Origin: an uncultured Olsenella sp.
GTDB lineage: Bacteria; Actinomycetota; Coriobacteriia; Coriobacteriales; Atopobiaceae
DNA: 64,000 nucleotides
Reading direction: 5' to 3'
Assembly: GCA_949287905.1 (NCBI GenBank)
Contig: CASEHX010000025.1
Span: forward strand, 33,451 to 97,450
This document shows positions 1-11,623 of the stretch, piece after piece. The position numbers and the translations under genes were made by a program. Each line of letters opens with the position of its first letter. Position 1 is the first letter of the stretch. The notes under the pieces are model-generated. The model did not search any database and had not been told where the DNA came from. It was given only the letters and a program-made list of their open reading frames with translations.

Positions 1-399
1 TCGATTTTCGTGCTGGTGGCCGGGACCTGCGCGCCGATCGTCTTGCGGCTCATCGCCGAGACGTCCGATCAGTCCGAATGGGTTCTCTATGGCGTGATCT
101 GGGCGCTCGCGCTGGGAGGGGTCGCGCTTTTGTGCGTGGACATCGAGCGCTTCAAGTCCTTGGCGACGGTCATGTACGTGGTCATGGGTGCGCTCGTGGT
201 GATGCGCGCGGGGGAGGTCTGGGCCATCGTCGGCTCGACGGGTGCGCTGCTTTTGCTGGCCGGTGCGCTCGCGTACCTGGTGGGCCTGCTCTTCTACGGC
301 CTGGGGACGCGCCGCGAGTGGATGCACTCGGTCTTTCACGTGCTCTGCCTCGCGGGCAGCGTGCTGCACGCCGTGTGTATCTGCGGGTTTGTTATCTGA
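1..399 (+). CDS. Hemolysin III / PAQR family membrane protein, C-terminal part
   Basis: The gene is cut by the left edge of the window. The reading frame is open from the first base and ends with TGA at 397-399. The visible ~132 residues are almost entirely hydrophobic helices. Two family landmarks are present: a segment around [10 protein letters not shown] near the start, corresponding to the IAGTYTP region of HlyIII/YqfA proteins, and a C-terminal [19 protein letters not shown] segment with the conserved His residues of the last helices. The family has seven transmembrane segments, and about four to five are visible here. The cellular role of bacterial members is unsettled: they were named for haemolysis but are widespread in non-haemolytic bacteria. 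The nearby GTG at 10 is an internal codon, not the start. Confidence 0.8.
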   Translation, partial: SIFVLVAGTCAPIVLRLIAETSDQSEWVLYGVIWALALGGVALLCVDIERFKSLATVMYVVMGALVVMRAGEVWAIVGSTGALLLLAGALAYLVGLLFYGLGTRREWMHSVFHVLCLAGSVLHAVCICGFVI

Positions 400-477
400 T
401 GGAAAGATGGACGCGAGCGCCGATGAGGCGCATGCTTGCCCTATGGGAGCGACCTTTTCCAGGAGAAAGCGGGAAAA

Positions 478-959
478 ATGCTGACCTGCGACTACGAGTC
501 CCCGCTCGGGCGGATGCTGCTCGCGGCCGACGATACCGGCCTGACGGGCGCGTGGTTCTACGGGCAGCGCTACTTCGCGTACGGGCTGGAGGATGCCGAG
601 AAGAACGTGGAGGCCGAGACGCCCGCGCTGGCGGCCGCGCGGCGCTGGCTGGACGCGTACTTCGCGGGTGGGCGCCCGGACGTTGCGGCGGTGCCGCTGG
701 CCCGCGCGGCACCGCGTTCCAGCGTCGCGTGTGGGGCGCGCTTCTCGCCATCCCATACGGGGAGACGCGCACGTACGGCGAGCTCGCGGCTGAGCTGGGG
801 TCGTCGCCCCGCGCCGTTGGTACCGCGGTTGGCAGGAACCCCATCAGCGTGATCGTCCCGTGCCACCGCGTCCTGGGCGCGGGCGGCTCCCTCACCGGCT
901 ACGCCGGCGGCCTCCGGCGCAAGCAGGCGCTGCTCGCGCTGGAGAACACGTGGACCTGA
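478..959 (+). pseudogene. ogt: Frameshifted methylated-DNA--protein-cysteine methyltransferase
   Basis: Ogt/MGMT transfers the O6-methyl group of damaged guanine to its own cysteine. Two frames together give one complete protein. From ATG 478 the first frame reads [19 protein letters not shown] through ...DVAAVPL, up to about 699. The second frame, from 702, reads [14 protein letters not shown], then [13 protein letters not shown] and the active-site VPCHRVLG, and ends at TGA 957-959. Between the CTG at 697-699 and the CCG at 702-704 only two bases (gc) remain where a codon, normally Asp in the LDxRGT motif, is expected. A one-base deletion explains the break. All catalytic motifs survive, so this is either a recent inactivation or a sequencing error. 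The short first-frame product would lack the active site. Confidence 0.85.
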
Positions 960-1017
960 CGGGTGGACTCGGCTGGCGTGCCGCCTCGAGGGATTTCGAC
1001 GCAAATCTGAAGAGTCT

Positions 1018-1073
1018 AATTTGCACTGTCGTAGTGCGATTCAGTTGGAATATCGCACTATGACAGTGCATTA
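1018..1073. repeat. Stem-loop after ogt
   Basis: The arms GCACTGTCGTAGTGCGA (1023-1039) and TCGCACTATGACAGTGC (1053-1069) pair along 17 positions with one G-T wobble around a 13-nt loop, and weak TAAT/ATTA flanks extend the stem. There is no T-run, so it is a poor terminator candidate. It could be an operator-like or repeat-derived hairpin. No second copy was seen in the window. Confidence 0.5.
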
Positions 1074-1101
1074 TCACGCGGGCGCTCGAGACGGACATTC
1101 C

Positions 1102-1260
1102 CTAGTACGCCAGCATGATCGCAGCGACGGGCAGAAAGCTCAAGATGCTCATTGAGGTCGTCAGCGCGTTCGCCCCGCTCAAGCCCAACATGACGAGTCT
1201 GAGCAGCCAGATTCAGGCAAACCGCAACAATGAGGGGAGTTACCTGCTCTGCGTGGAGAG
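1102..1260 (-). pseudogene. Possible remnant of a permease C-terminus
   Basis: This lies in the 495-bp gap between ogt and the aldo/keto reductase. On the minus strand an open stretch of 36 codons (1105-1212, TAG at 1102-1104) encodes a strongly hydrophobic peptide containing GLSGANALTTSMSILSFLP and ending AAIMLAY. Immediately upstream, in another frame, PLIVAVCLNLAAQ is also hydrophobic. The ending resembles the last helices of AEC-type permeases, whose C-termini carry a similar small-residue/LS/P pattern. Frame breaks separate the pieces and there is no start or RBS. The identification is tentative. The rest of the gap holds the stem-loop at 1018-1073 and the degenerate palindromes at 1270-1323. 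Confidence 0.25.
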
Positions 1261-1269
1261 TAGGACAAG

Positions 1270-1323
1270 AGGGGACAGTTCCCTTTCACTATGCTGACCG
1301 TGCAAAGGGACGGTCCCTTTTGC
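1270..1323. repeat. Two degenerate GGGAC/GTCCC palindromes
   Basis: AGGGGACAGTTCCCTTT (1270-1286) and GCAAAGGGACGGTCCCTTTTGC (1302-1323) lie 15 bp apart. Their cores match the TGATACGAAGGGAC family found at 30886 and 60221-60286, but the outer arms have decayed. They are probably remnants of a REP-like doublet upstream of the beta-glucoside locus. Confidence 0.45.
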
Positions 1324-1395
1324 GTCGCTTAGCCGTTTGCGGCCGTTGGTGCCCCGCTCGCCGAGCCCTCGACAATCATCTGCTTTGTAATCAAC

Positions 1396-1412
1396 ATACC
1401 GGTATACTGGTA
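1396..1412 (+). promoter_or_regulatory. Operator overlapping the -10 of the aldo/keto reductase
   Basis: The sequence ATACCGGTATACTGGTA contains the palindrome TACCGGTA, and the TATACT at 1403-1408 is a good -10 hexamer inside it. Related palindromes lie upstream of the GntR gene (2595-2604) and the PTS gene (3317-3330). That placement argues for a shared operator, bound most likely by the GntR-family regulator encoded in the same locus. Confidence 0.6.
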
Positions 1413-1454
1413 CACCAACGGGATAGCAGAGGCCCGATACGACAAGGAGGGAAG

Positions 1455-2483
1455 ATGCAAACACGGAAGCTGGGGACCCTGGAGGTCTCTGCCATGGGCA
1501 TGGGCTGCATGGACTTCTCGCACGGACACGGTGATCCGCCCCCGCGTCAGGAGTGCATCCGCCTCATGCGCCTTGCGCATGAGCTGGGCTGCACGATCTA
1601 CGACACGGCCGATGCCTACGCCGACGGCCACAACGAGGTGCTGGTGGGGGAGGCCCTCGCGCCCATCCGCAACGAGGTGTGCATCTGCACCAAGTACAAC
1701 CCGGAGCTCCGCCCGGTGACCGACCCCGCCAACGGCCCGGTGAAGGACCAGATTGAGGGTCGCCTTGACGACTCGCTCAAGCGCTTGGGCACGGACTACG
1801 TGGACCTCTACTACATGCACCGCATCACCGATGACGTTCCCCTTGAGGAGGTCGCCGGCTACATGGGCGAGTTCATTGCCAAGGGTAAGATTCGCGCCTG
1901 GGGAGTCTCGCGCGCGTCCGCAGAGCAGGTTCGCACCGCGCACGCAGTGACGCCGCTCGCCGCCGTGCAGAACGAGTACTCCATGATGGAGCGTGCCCCC
2001 GAGGCCGAGGTGCTGCCCACCTGCAAGGAGCTGGGCATCGGTTTCGTTCCGTACATGCCGCTGGCCCTCGGTTTCCTCACGGGCAAATACAAGCCAGGCA
2101 TGACGTACAAGAACGATGACGCCAAGCGCTTCGCCGCACGCTTTTCGGACGAGAACATCCGTCGCAACCAGCCGATTCTGGAGATCCTGGACGCCCTCTC
2201 CAAGGAAAAGGGATACTCCTACGCTCAGCTCGCCATCGCGTGGCTCATGCACAAGGAGGACTTCATCGTGCCCATCCCCGGCATGATGAGCGAGGAGATC
2301 GTGCGCCAGAACTTCGAGATTCCGAGCATCGTCCTCACGCCCGAGGACATGGCCCGTGTGGACGAGTCGCTCTCCAAGGTGACCATCTACGGCGAGTGGG
2401 ACGAGAGCTGCATCGGCAAGCTCAAGGAGGTCCTCAAGGAGGAGGGCTACGAGCCTGGCGTGAAGTCCTGGGGGCACGAGTAG
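1455..2483 (+). CDS. Aldo/keto reductase
   Basis: This is an NADPH-dependent oxidoreductase of the AKR superfamily, 342 aa. The start is ATG 1455, with AAGGAGG at 1444-1450; the open frame runs further upstream but without an RBS. The sequence shows the N-terminal barrel strand TRKLGTLEVSAMGMGCM, the catalytic Asp and Tyr in YDTADAYADG, the catalytic Lys in CTKYNPE, the His in YYMHRITDD, and late-barrel VQNEYSMM and VPIPGM segments. It is the first gene of a locus continuing with a GntR regulator, a beta-glucoside PTS and a GH1 glycosidase, and its promoter carries the same palindrome as those genes. It may reduce an aglycone aldehyde or ketone released from beta-glucosides. The substrate is inferred from context only. 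Confidence 0.85.
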   Translation: MQTRKLGTLEVSAMGMGCMDFSHGHGDPPPRQECIRLMRLAHELGCTIYDTADAYADGHNEVLVGEALAPIRNEVCICTKYNPELRPVTDPANGPVKDQIEGRLDDSLKRLGTDYVDLYYMHRITDDVPLEEVAGYMGEFIAKGKIRAWGVSRASAEQVRTAHAVTPLAAVQNEYSMMERAPEAEVLPTCKELGIGFVPYMPLALGFLTGKYKPGMTYKNDDAKRFAARFSDENIRRNQPILEILDALSKEKGYSYAQLAIAWLMHKEDFIVPIPGMMSEEIVRQNFEIPSIVLTPEDMARVDESLSKVTIYGEWDESCIGKLKEVLKEEGYEPGVKSWGHE

Positions 2484-2582
2484 CCCTCGCGTGCCCGCCC
2501 GGGGCGCGGCCATCCTTCGTCGCGTCCCGGGAAGGCCGCCCTGCGGCCCCGTTGTCCGGGCGGTAGCGTCGTGAAATAATGG

Positions 2583-2605
2583 TTGATACAAGGCGGTATA
2601 CCGGG
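2583..2605 (+). promoter_or_regulatory. Operator and promoter region of the GntR gene
   Basis: TTGATA (2583-2588) is a plausible -35. It is followed by GGTATACCGG (2595-2604), the same palindrome as at 1396 and 3317. The site sits 18 nt upstream of the GntR start codon, suggesting autoregulation. Confidence 0.5.
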
Positions 2606-2622
2606 ACGTGAGGGAGTGCACG

Positions 2623-3267
2623 ATGGCAAACCTGCTGCGAGATGAGGCCTACGAGCGCCTTTCCGGGCTCATCAAAAGCGGAGCGCTCGAGCCAGGAGTC
2701 ACCTACTCGCTCAACGCCCTCGCGGCAGATATGGGAATGTCCCGCACGCCCGTTCGCGATGCGGTTCAGCGTCTCGCGGACGAGAGCCGCGTGGACGTGC
2801 TGCCCAGCCGTGGCATCCGCCTGCACGAGATGAGCGAGGCCGAGCTCACGCAGCACTATCACTTCAGTAGTGCCGTCGAGGGCTATTGCGCCTGTCAGCT
2901 GGCCAAGCGCCAAGCGGTGGGCGAGGGCGACGAGTGCGTGGCGCGCCTCGCGAGCATCCAGGCCGCCATGGCGGAGCTGCTCGACGACGCCTCGGACTTC
3001 TCGGCGTACTTCTCGCTTGATCAGCGCTTTCATGCGGAGCTGCTGGACTCTCTCGAGGACGCGCAATTCAGCGGCTTCAAGAGCTCGCACTTGGGCTTCT
3101 ACGGGCACCCGGAGCTCCAGCGCGCGGGCGGCGAGGTCACGCGGCGCGCGGTCTTTGACTGCCACCAGGCCATCCTCGACGCCATTTCCGCGGGCGACCA
3201 TCTGGGCGCATTCGACGCGCTGCAGCGCCACGCCGAGCTCATGACTCGCGCGTATCGGCGCGGCTAG
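2623..3267 (+). CDS. GntR-family transcriptional regulator (FCD-like C-terminus)
   Basis: This is a 214-aa DNA-binding regulator. An N-terminal winged helix (about residues 5-70) contains ALAADMGMSRTPVRDAVQRL, the typical GntR recognition helix with the TPVR(D/E)AL-like signature, followed by a helical effector domain of about 140 aa of FadR/FCD type with conserved His-containing helices. ATG 2623 is preferred over GTG 2608 because GAGGGA at 2610-2615 is well spaced from it. It lies between the aldo/keto reductase and the EIIBCA gene, and TACCGGTA palindromes precede all three genes. It probably represses the locus until a phosphorylated beta-glucoside or a breakdown product is present; the inducer is unknown. 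Confidence 0.85.
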   Translation: MANLLRDEAYERLSGLIKSGALEPGVTYSLNALAADMGMSRTPVRDAVQRLADESRVDVLPSRGIRLHEMSEAELTQHYHFSSAVEGYCACQLAKRQAVGEGDECVARLASIQAAMAELLDDASDFSAYFSLDQRFHAELLDSLEDAQFSGFKSSHLGFYGHPELQRAGGEVTRRAVFDCHQAILDAISAGDHLGAFDALQRHAELMTRAYRRG

Positions 3268-3316
3268 CTCCACGGCGGGAGGAGTCTGCCCCTCCCGCCC
3301 TTTTTCGTACAAAAGA

Positions 3317-3330
3317 TATACCGGTATACC
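3317..3330 (+). promoter_or_regulatory. Operator upstream of the beta-glucoside PTS gene
   Basis: TATACCGGTATACC, a nearly perfect palindrome, lies 28 nt upstream of the ATG at 3358. A TTTATA hexamer at 3333-3338 could be the -10. This is the strongest of the three sites in the locus. Confidence 0.65.
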
Positions 3331-3357
3331 AATTTATAGCATGAGAAAGGACCAGCA

Positions 3358-6764
<3,407 letters not shown>

Positions 6765-6772
6765 CTCTAAGT

Positions 6773-6810
6773 GAGTTGTGGGCGGTCCGAGACGGGGCCG
6801 TCCACAACTC
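6773..6810 (+). terminator. Stem-loop after the GH1 gene
   Basis: The arms GAGTTGTGGGCGG (6773-6785) and CCGTCCACAACTC (6798-6810) pair with one mismatch. It lies nine bases after the GH1 stop. No T-run follows, so termination strength is uncertain. Confidence 0.5.
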
Positions 6811-6845
6811 GTCCCTAACCACCCAAGGCGCCGATAGACGCGCCG

Positions 6846-6933
6846 CGGCCGGGCGATAAGGCCCGCCGCGAGTTCTTCTCCGCATCAAAGATGCGGAGAA
6901 GCTGTCCGAGCGCCGGGCCTTATCGCCCGGCCG
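6846..6933 (-). terminator. Nested hairpin between convergent GH1 and cyuA genes
   Basis: A perfect 20-bp outer stem (6846-6865 with 6914-6933, GGCCGGGCGATAAGG type) encloses a separate perfect 12-bp hairpin CTTCTCCGCATC-AAA-GATGCGGAGAAG (6875-6901). It serves as a downstream structure for the minus-strand cysteine desulfidase gene, whose stop is at 6946. A hairpin inside the loop of a terminator-like stem also occurs at 18641, 18909, 32485 and 36411. Confidence 0.65.
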
Positions 6934-6945
6934 CTCCCCGGTGCC

Positions 6946-8232
6946 TTAGCACGCGCCGGACCCGCACATGAGCTCGATGATCGTGCGGTCCGTCTCGCGC
7001 ATGCCCTGCGCCGCGAGCACGCCCACGTTGCGGATCGTGTTCTCCACGCCCTTGACCACGATGCCGTCGCCGCCGTAGAACTGCTTGCCCTGGCTCTGCA
7101 TCTGCATGCCCAGAAGGCCGGCCTCCACCGCGCTCGCGATCTTGGCTGCGCAGCTCGCCTTGGCGCCGTCGCAGACCATGCCGGAGTCGATGGCGATGGC
7201 GTTGACCACGGTGTGCGAGATCTCGTCCGCGCGCCCGCCGTAGAGGTAGGTGATGCCGGCCGCCGCGCCAGCGCCCGCGCTCGTGGCGCCGCAGTAGGCG
7301 GAGAGTCGGCCGATGCCGGTCTTGAGGTGGATGGTCACGAGGTTGGAGACCACGAGCGCTCGCAGCAGCTCCTCGTGGGAGACGCCAAGCTCCTGCGCGT
7401 AGACGATCACGGGGACGCTGGCCGTGAGGCCCTGGTTGCCGCTGCCGGAGTTGATGACCACGGGCAGCTCGCAGCCGCCCATGCGGGCGTCGGAGCCGGC
7501 GGCCGCCCACGCCTTGGCGCGGTTGGCCACGCCGTCGCCGTACGCGGAGAGCAGCACGCTGCCGATGTTGGCGCCCCACTCGCCCTCCAGGCCCTCGCGC
7601 GCGATGGCCATGTTGCAGGCGATCTGGCGGCCCAGCAGCTGCTTGACGTCGTCCAGGTTCACCGCGCCGGCAAACTCGACGATGTTCTCGATGGAGAGGC
7701 AGCCGCGGTCCGTCCCCGCGTCCTTTTCGCCCGCGGCCTCCTCGAAGGGCACGCTGAGAAGAACCTCGCCGTCGCGCTCCACGCGGATGACGTTGGTGTG
7801 CGAGCCGGCGATCTCGCAGAACGCCTCGTGGCCGCCGCCCGAGACGCGCACCTGGATGTCAAAGATCCACGGGCGCTCGCTCGGCGCCACGGTGACGTCG
7901 TGCGTGGCGAGAAAATCGCGCATCTCGGCGATCTGCTCTCCTGTCACGCCTGTCAGGACCTCGAGCTTGGCGTCCGCGTCGCCCGCGACCACGCCCGTAG
8001 CCGCGGCGGCCTCGATGCCGCGCGCGCCGCCCGTGTTGGGCACGACGACGCTCTTCACGTTCTTGATGATGTTGGCGGACGCCGCCACGTCCACGCGCTC
8101 CGGTAGCGCGCCGAGCGTCTGGCGCGCGAGCGCGGCACAGTACGCCACGGCGATGGGCTCGGTGCAGCCCATCGCGCAGACGAGCTCCTCCTCGAGGATG
8201 GCGACGTAGGCGTCGTAGTTCTCCTGGTCCAT
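6946..8232 (-). CDS. cyuA: L-cysteine desulfidase (UPF0597 / CyuA family)
   Basis: This 428-aa protein belongs to the serine-dehydratase-alpha-like family, whose members include E. coli YhaM/CyuA and archaeal L-cysteine desulfidase; they split cysteine to pyruvate, sulfide and ammonia with an iron-sulfur cluster. Visible landmarks are CAMGCTEPIA near residue 20, INSGSGNQGLT, HLKTGIGRLSAYCGA and the cysteine motif MVCDGAKASCAAKIA, which supplies probable cluster ligands. The start ATG at 8232 has GGGAGG eight bases upstream. It is transcribed away from an ABC transporter whose binding protein resembles cystine/amino-acid binders, the same pairing as cysteine uptake plus desulfuration. A REP doublet lies just upstream of its RBS. 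Confidence 0.85.
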   Translation of the reverse strand: MDQENYDAYVAILEEELVCAMGCTEPIAVAYCAALARQTLGALPERVDVAASANIIKNVKSVVVPNTGGARGIEAAAATGVVAGDADAKLEVLTGVTGEQIAEMRDFLATHDVTVAPSERPWIFDIQVRVSGGGHEAFCEIAGSHTNVIRVERDGEVLLSVPFEEAAGEKDAGTDRGCLSIENIVEFAGAVNLDDVKQLLGRQIACNMAIAREGLEGEWGANIGSVLLSAYGDGVANRAKAWAAAGSDARMGGCELPVVINSGSGNQGLTASVPVIVYAQELGVSHEELLRALVVSNLVTIHLKTGIGRLSAYCGATSAGAGAAAGITYLYGGRADEISHTVVNAIAIDSGMVCDGAKASCAAKIASAVEAGLLGMQMQSQGKQFYGGDGIVVKGVENTIRNVGVLAAQGMRETDRTIIELMCGSGAC

Positions 8233-8249
8233 GGCGTCCTCCCGATGAC

Positions 8250-8326
8250 ATGATTCAATTGGGGACAGACCCCTTTTGAATCATCGGACTCATGATTCAA
8301 AAGGGGTCTGTCCCCAATTGAATCAC
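8250..8326. repeat. REP doublet (REPIN-like) in the cyuA 5' region
   Basis: Two 33-bp palindromes, 8251-8283 and 8293-8325, are in inverted orientation and separated by 9 bp, so the whole 77 bp is itself one large inverted repeat (core GGGGACAGACCCC versus GGGGTCTGTCCCC). Both outermost arms have the variant TTCAATTGGGG instead of TTCAAAAGGGG, changed symmetrically. The edge is about 6-7 bp from the cyuA RBS, so a cyuA transcript starting beyond it would carry a long hairpin in its leader. This is the classic REPIN arrangement. Confidence 0.85.
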
Positions 8327-8508
8327 CCGTTACGGCGATGTTTCTCATGATGGTATCAGCTCGTGGTTCCTCTCGCCCCGTTGTATCCTTCCGACGTGCG
8401 CGTAACTTTCTCGCATCGGGTGCGCCCGCTTGCAAGGGGGAGGGGAATGGGTCCCCTCCGGTTGCGTCGCGCGGAAGGGGATTACTCAAAACAGGGAAAG
8501 GAACCACC

Positions 8509-9441
8509 ATGAAGGCCACCCCGCGCGTTCTTGTATCTGACAGAGTCTCTCGCCGCGACTTCCTCAAGCTGTCGAGTCTCGTGGCGGGCATGGGAGGCGT
8601 GATGGTCCTTTCCGGCTGCGGCCCCGCCGCGCAGGAGCCCTCGGGCACCACCGATGACGCCACCGACGAGCCCGACGCCGATACCGCCGGGGCGACCCTC
8701 GGCGACGGCAAGACCCTGCGCGTTGGTATGGAGGCCGCCTACGCCCCGTACAACTGGCAGGCGACCGAGGCCTCCGACACCACCATCCCCATCGAGAACG
8801 TCGAGGGCGCCTACGCCGACGGCTACGACGTGCAGATTGCCAAGCGCATCGCCGAGGAGCTGGGCATGGAGCCCGTCGCGGTGAAGATGGACTTTGGCGC
8901 GCTCGTCGACTCCCTCAACAACGGCACCATCGACATCATCTGCGCCGGCATGTCCGTCACCCCGGAGCGCGCCGAGTCCGCGGACTTCACCGACTCCTAC
9001 ATCGACGACGAGGTCATCATCGTCGTCAAGAAGGACAGCCCCTACGCCGGCGCCACCAAGCTCTCCGACTTCTCCGGCGCCTCCGTCCTCGGCCAGAAGG
9101 ACACCTTCTATGACGACCTCATCGAGGAGATCCCCGACGTCAACCACATGACGCCCGTCGCCACGGTGCCGCTCGTCGTCGATGCCATCGAGAACGGCAC
9201 CTGCGACGCCATCACGTTCTCCTCGATGTCGCTGCCCAACCTGCTCGAGAACTACCCCGACCTCATGAAGGTCGAGCTCGAGGAGGGCGAGGGCTTCTCC
9301 GACCCGAGCAACCCGGACAACGCGGCCATCGCCAAGGGCCAGGACGAGATGCTTGACCGACTCAACGAGATCATCGCCGGCATCACCGAGGAGGAGCGCC
9401 TCGAGATGTGGCAGGATTGCATGGACCGCCAGCCTGCGTAA
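8509..9441 (+). CDS. Amino-acid ABC transporter substrate-binding lipoprotein
   Basis: This is a 310-aa extracytoplasmic solute-binding protein of the SBP_bac_3 family. The signal region has SRRDFLKLSSLVAGMGG (twin-arginine-like) followed by the lipobox LSGC, with the lipidated Cys near residue 37. An acidic Thr/Asp-rich linker follows, then the binding fold: LRVGMEAAYAPYNW, the lobe motif DGYDVQIAKRIAEELGM, and the GTIDIICAGMSVTPERAESADFT loop. The start is ATG 8509 with GGGAAAGGA upstream. Permease and ATPase genes follow. Divergence from cyuA suggests cystine or cysteine as substrate (inferred). The stop TAA coincides with the first three bases of a REP palindrome. Confidence 0.88.
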   Translation: MKATPRVLVSDRVSRRDFLKLSSLVAGMGGVMVLSGCGPAAQEPSGTTDDATDEPDADTAGATLGDGKTLRVGMEAAYAPYNWQATEASDTTIPIENVEGAYADGYDVQIAKRIAEELGMEPVAVKMDFGALVDSLNNGTIDIICAGMSVTPERAESADFTDSYIDDEVIIVVKKDSPYAGATKLSDFSGASVLGQKDTFYDDLIEEIPDVNHMTPVATVPLVVDAIENGTCDAITFSSMSLPNLLENYPDLMKVELEEGEGFSDPSNPDNAAIAKGQDEMLDRLNEIIAGITEEERLEMWQDCMDRQPA

Positions 9442-9471
9442 TTCAAAAGGGGACAGTCCCCTTTTGAATCA
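9439..9471. repeat. REP palindrome overlapping the SBP stop codon
   Basis: TAATTCAAAAGGGG-ACAG-TCCCCTTTTGAATCA: the first three bases are the TAA stop of the binding-protein gene, where other copies have TGA. The centre is GGGGACAGTCCCC. It may act as an RNA stability or attenuation hairpin between the highly expressed binding protein and the permease. Confidence 0.85.
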
Positions 9472-9553
9472 TTTTCGACCCGAGCGGGGCGGGGGCCTTG
9501 GCCCCCGTCCCGTTCACGGCGAGAAGAACCGTGAGAACCGCAAGGAGTCCTGA

Positions 9554-10714
9554 ATGTCAAAACTGCGTGACTTCGTGACGCGCGACCACCGCTACGTGCT
9601 GCTGGGCACGAGCGTCGTGGCGTTTCTCGGCATGCTGCTGTCGAGCTCGACGCGCCCCGAGCTCTCCTTCCTGGCAAGCGCCTTCACCGTCGAGCTGGTG
9701 ATGTACTACGTCCTGGCCGCGTGGCTCGTGCTCTCCGCCGTGGCGCTGCTGTTCAAGCTCACCCACTGGCACAACTACGCGGAGACGGCGCCGTTCACCA
9801 AGCCGGCCGTGGCCCGTGCGCTGCGCGTGGGCTCCTACGTGATCTGGGCGCTGACCGCCGTCCTTCTCGTCGATCGCTGGGTCATGGGCCTGGCGAGCGC
9901 CTGGCAGGTGGCGGCGTCCGCCGAGAAGATGCCCGACGACATGCTCGCTCAGGTGCTCTACATGTTCCAGCAGGGCCGCGACACCTACATCACGGGCATC
10001 GTCACCACCATCGAGCTGGCCGTCTTTGGCACGCTGATCGCGTTTTTCCTGGCGCTTCTGCTGGTCTTCGCGCGCATCATGCAGGTCGACCGCTCCGACA
10101 ACGACTGCGTGCGGTTCTTCAAGAAGGTCGGCGTGTGGTTTGCCAAGATCTACAGCACCGTGGTGCGCGGCACGCCGATGCTCGTGCAGGGCGTCATCGT
10201 CTACTACGCCGGCTTCGCCTTCGTGAGCGGCTTTGGCCTCAGCGTCACCGAGACCAACGCCATCTGGTCGCGCTTCGTGGCCGGCCTCGTGGTGGTCTCG
10301 CTCAACTCCACCGCCTACATGATGGAGGTGCTGCGCGGCGGCATCGAGTCGGTCGACAAGGGCCAGATGGAGGCGGCGCGCTCGCTCGGCCTCTCGCAGT
10401 GGCAGGCCATGGTCCGCGTCGTCTTCCCGCAGGGCATCAAGTTCGCCATTCCCGGCCTCTCCAACGAGCTCGTCATCAACATCAAGGACTCGTCGGTCCT
10501 CTCCGTCATCGGCGTGTTCGACCTGGCCTTCGCCGCGTCCACGGTGGCCGGCATCTACTGGAAGCAGCTCAACGCCTACCTCGTGGCCGCCGTGTTCTAC
10601 CTCATCATGACGGCGATCGCGTCGTGGCTGCTCGGCAAGTTCGCCAAGCGCTTCAACGTGAAGGCCGAGACCATGGGCAGCACGTCCGACCAGCCCGTGA
10701 AGGTGGAGGAGTAA
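9554..10714 (+). CDS. Amino-acid ABC transporter permease
   Basis: This 386-aa inner-membrane permease has a C-terminal HEQRO/BPD_transp_1 domain from about residue 140 (GRDTYITGIVTTIELAVFGTLIAFFLAL) with the EAA loop GQMEAARSLGLSQWQAMVRVVFPQG that docks on the ATPase. It is longer than the usual 220-aa amino-acid permease: the first ~130 residues add three predicted transmembrane segments and a short loop rich in Trp and His. The RBS is AAGGAG at 9540-9545 and the start is ATG 9554. It is co-transcribed with the binding protein (112 nt upstream, with a REP between) and the ATPase (3 nt downstream). Confidence 0.88.
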   Translation: MSKLRDFVTRDHRYVLLGTSVVAFLGMLLSSSTRPELSFLASAFTVELVMYYVLAAWLVLSAVALLFKLTHWHNYAETAPFTKPAVARALRVGSYVIWALTAVLLVDRWVMGLASAWQVAASAEKMPDDMLAQVLYMFQQGRDTYITGIVTTIELAVFGTLIAFFLALLLVFARIMQVDRSDNDCVRFFKKVGVWFAKIYSTVVRGTPMLVQGVIVYYAGFAFVSGFGLSVTETNAIWSRFVAGLVVVSLNSTAYMMEVLRGGIESVDKGQMEAARSLGLSQWQAMVRVVFPQGIKFAIPGLSNELVINIKDSSVLSVIGVFDLAFAASTVAGIYWKQLNAYLVAAVFYLIMTAIASWLLGKFAKRFNVKAETMGSTSDQPVKVEE

Positions 10715-10717
10715 GCC

Positions 10718-11500
<783 letters not shown>

Positions 11501-11503
<3 letters not shown>

Positions 11504-11533
11504 TTCAAAAGGGGACAGACCCCTTTTGAATCA
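11501..11533. repeat. REP palindrome, left flank of the RAYT gene
   Basis: A perfect-arm copy, TGATTCAAAAGGGG-ACAGA-CCCCTTTTGAATCA, whose first TGA terminates the ABC ATPase gene. It is inverted relative to the copy at 12398-12430, so the two bracket the RAYT gene as a unit of about 930 bp. Confidence 0.9.
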
Positions 11534-11566
11534 TTTCTCGTCAACCTGAATCTGTCTGAAAGTGTG

Positions 11567-11618
11567 TCCCCTCCCTTGGGTATGAGAGTCTCCACCTAAG
11601 TCTTATCCGGGGGAGGGG
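11567..11618 (+). promoter_or_regulatory. Hairpin sequestering the RAYT ribosome-binding site
   Basis: CCCCTCCC (11568-11575) is exactly complementary to GGGAGGGG (11611-11618), which is the Shine-Dalgarno region 5 nt before the RAYT ATG at 11624. The loop is 35 nt. Pairing would hide the RBS and keep transposase translation low; a factor or low stability could open it. Confidence 0.45.
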
Positions 11619-11623
11619 TCTTT

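Noticed and set aside
1115..1297. A 60-residue plus-strand ORF in the ogt-aldo/keto reductase gap
   Set aside because: No RBS and no domain. It is better explained as the opposite strand of a possible permease remnant.
8338..8508. T-box or SAM riboswitch in the leader of the amino-acid ABC operon
   Set aside because: No GGTGG-AACC-type antiterminator or specifier loop, and no SAM aptamer core. Only a short GGAGGGG/CCCCTCC hairpin is present.
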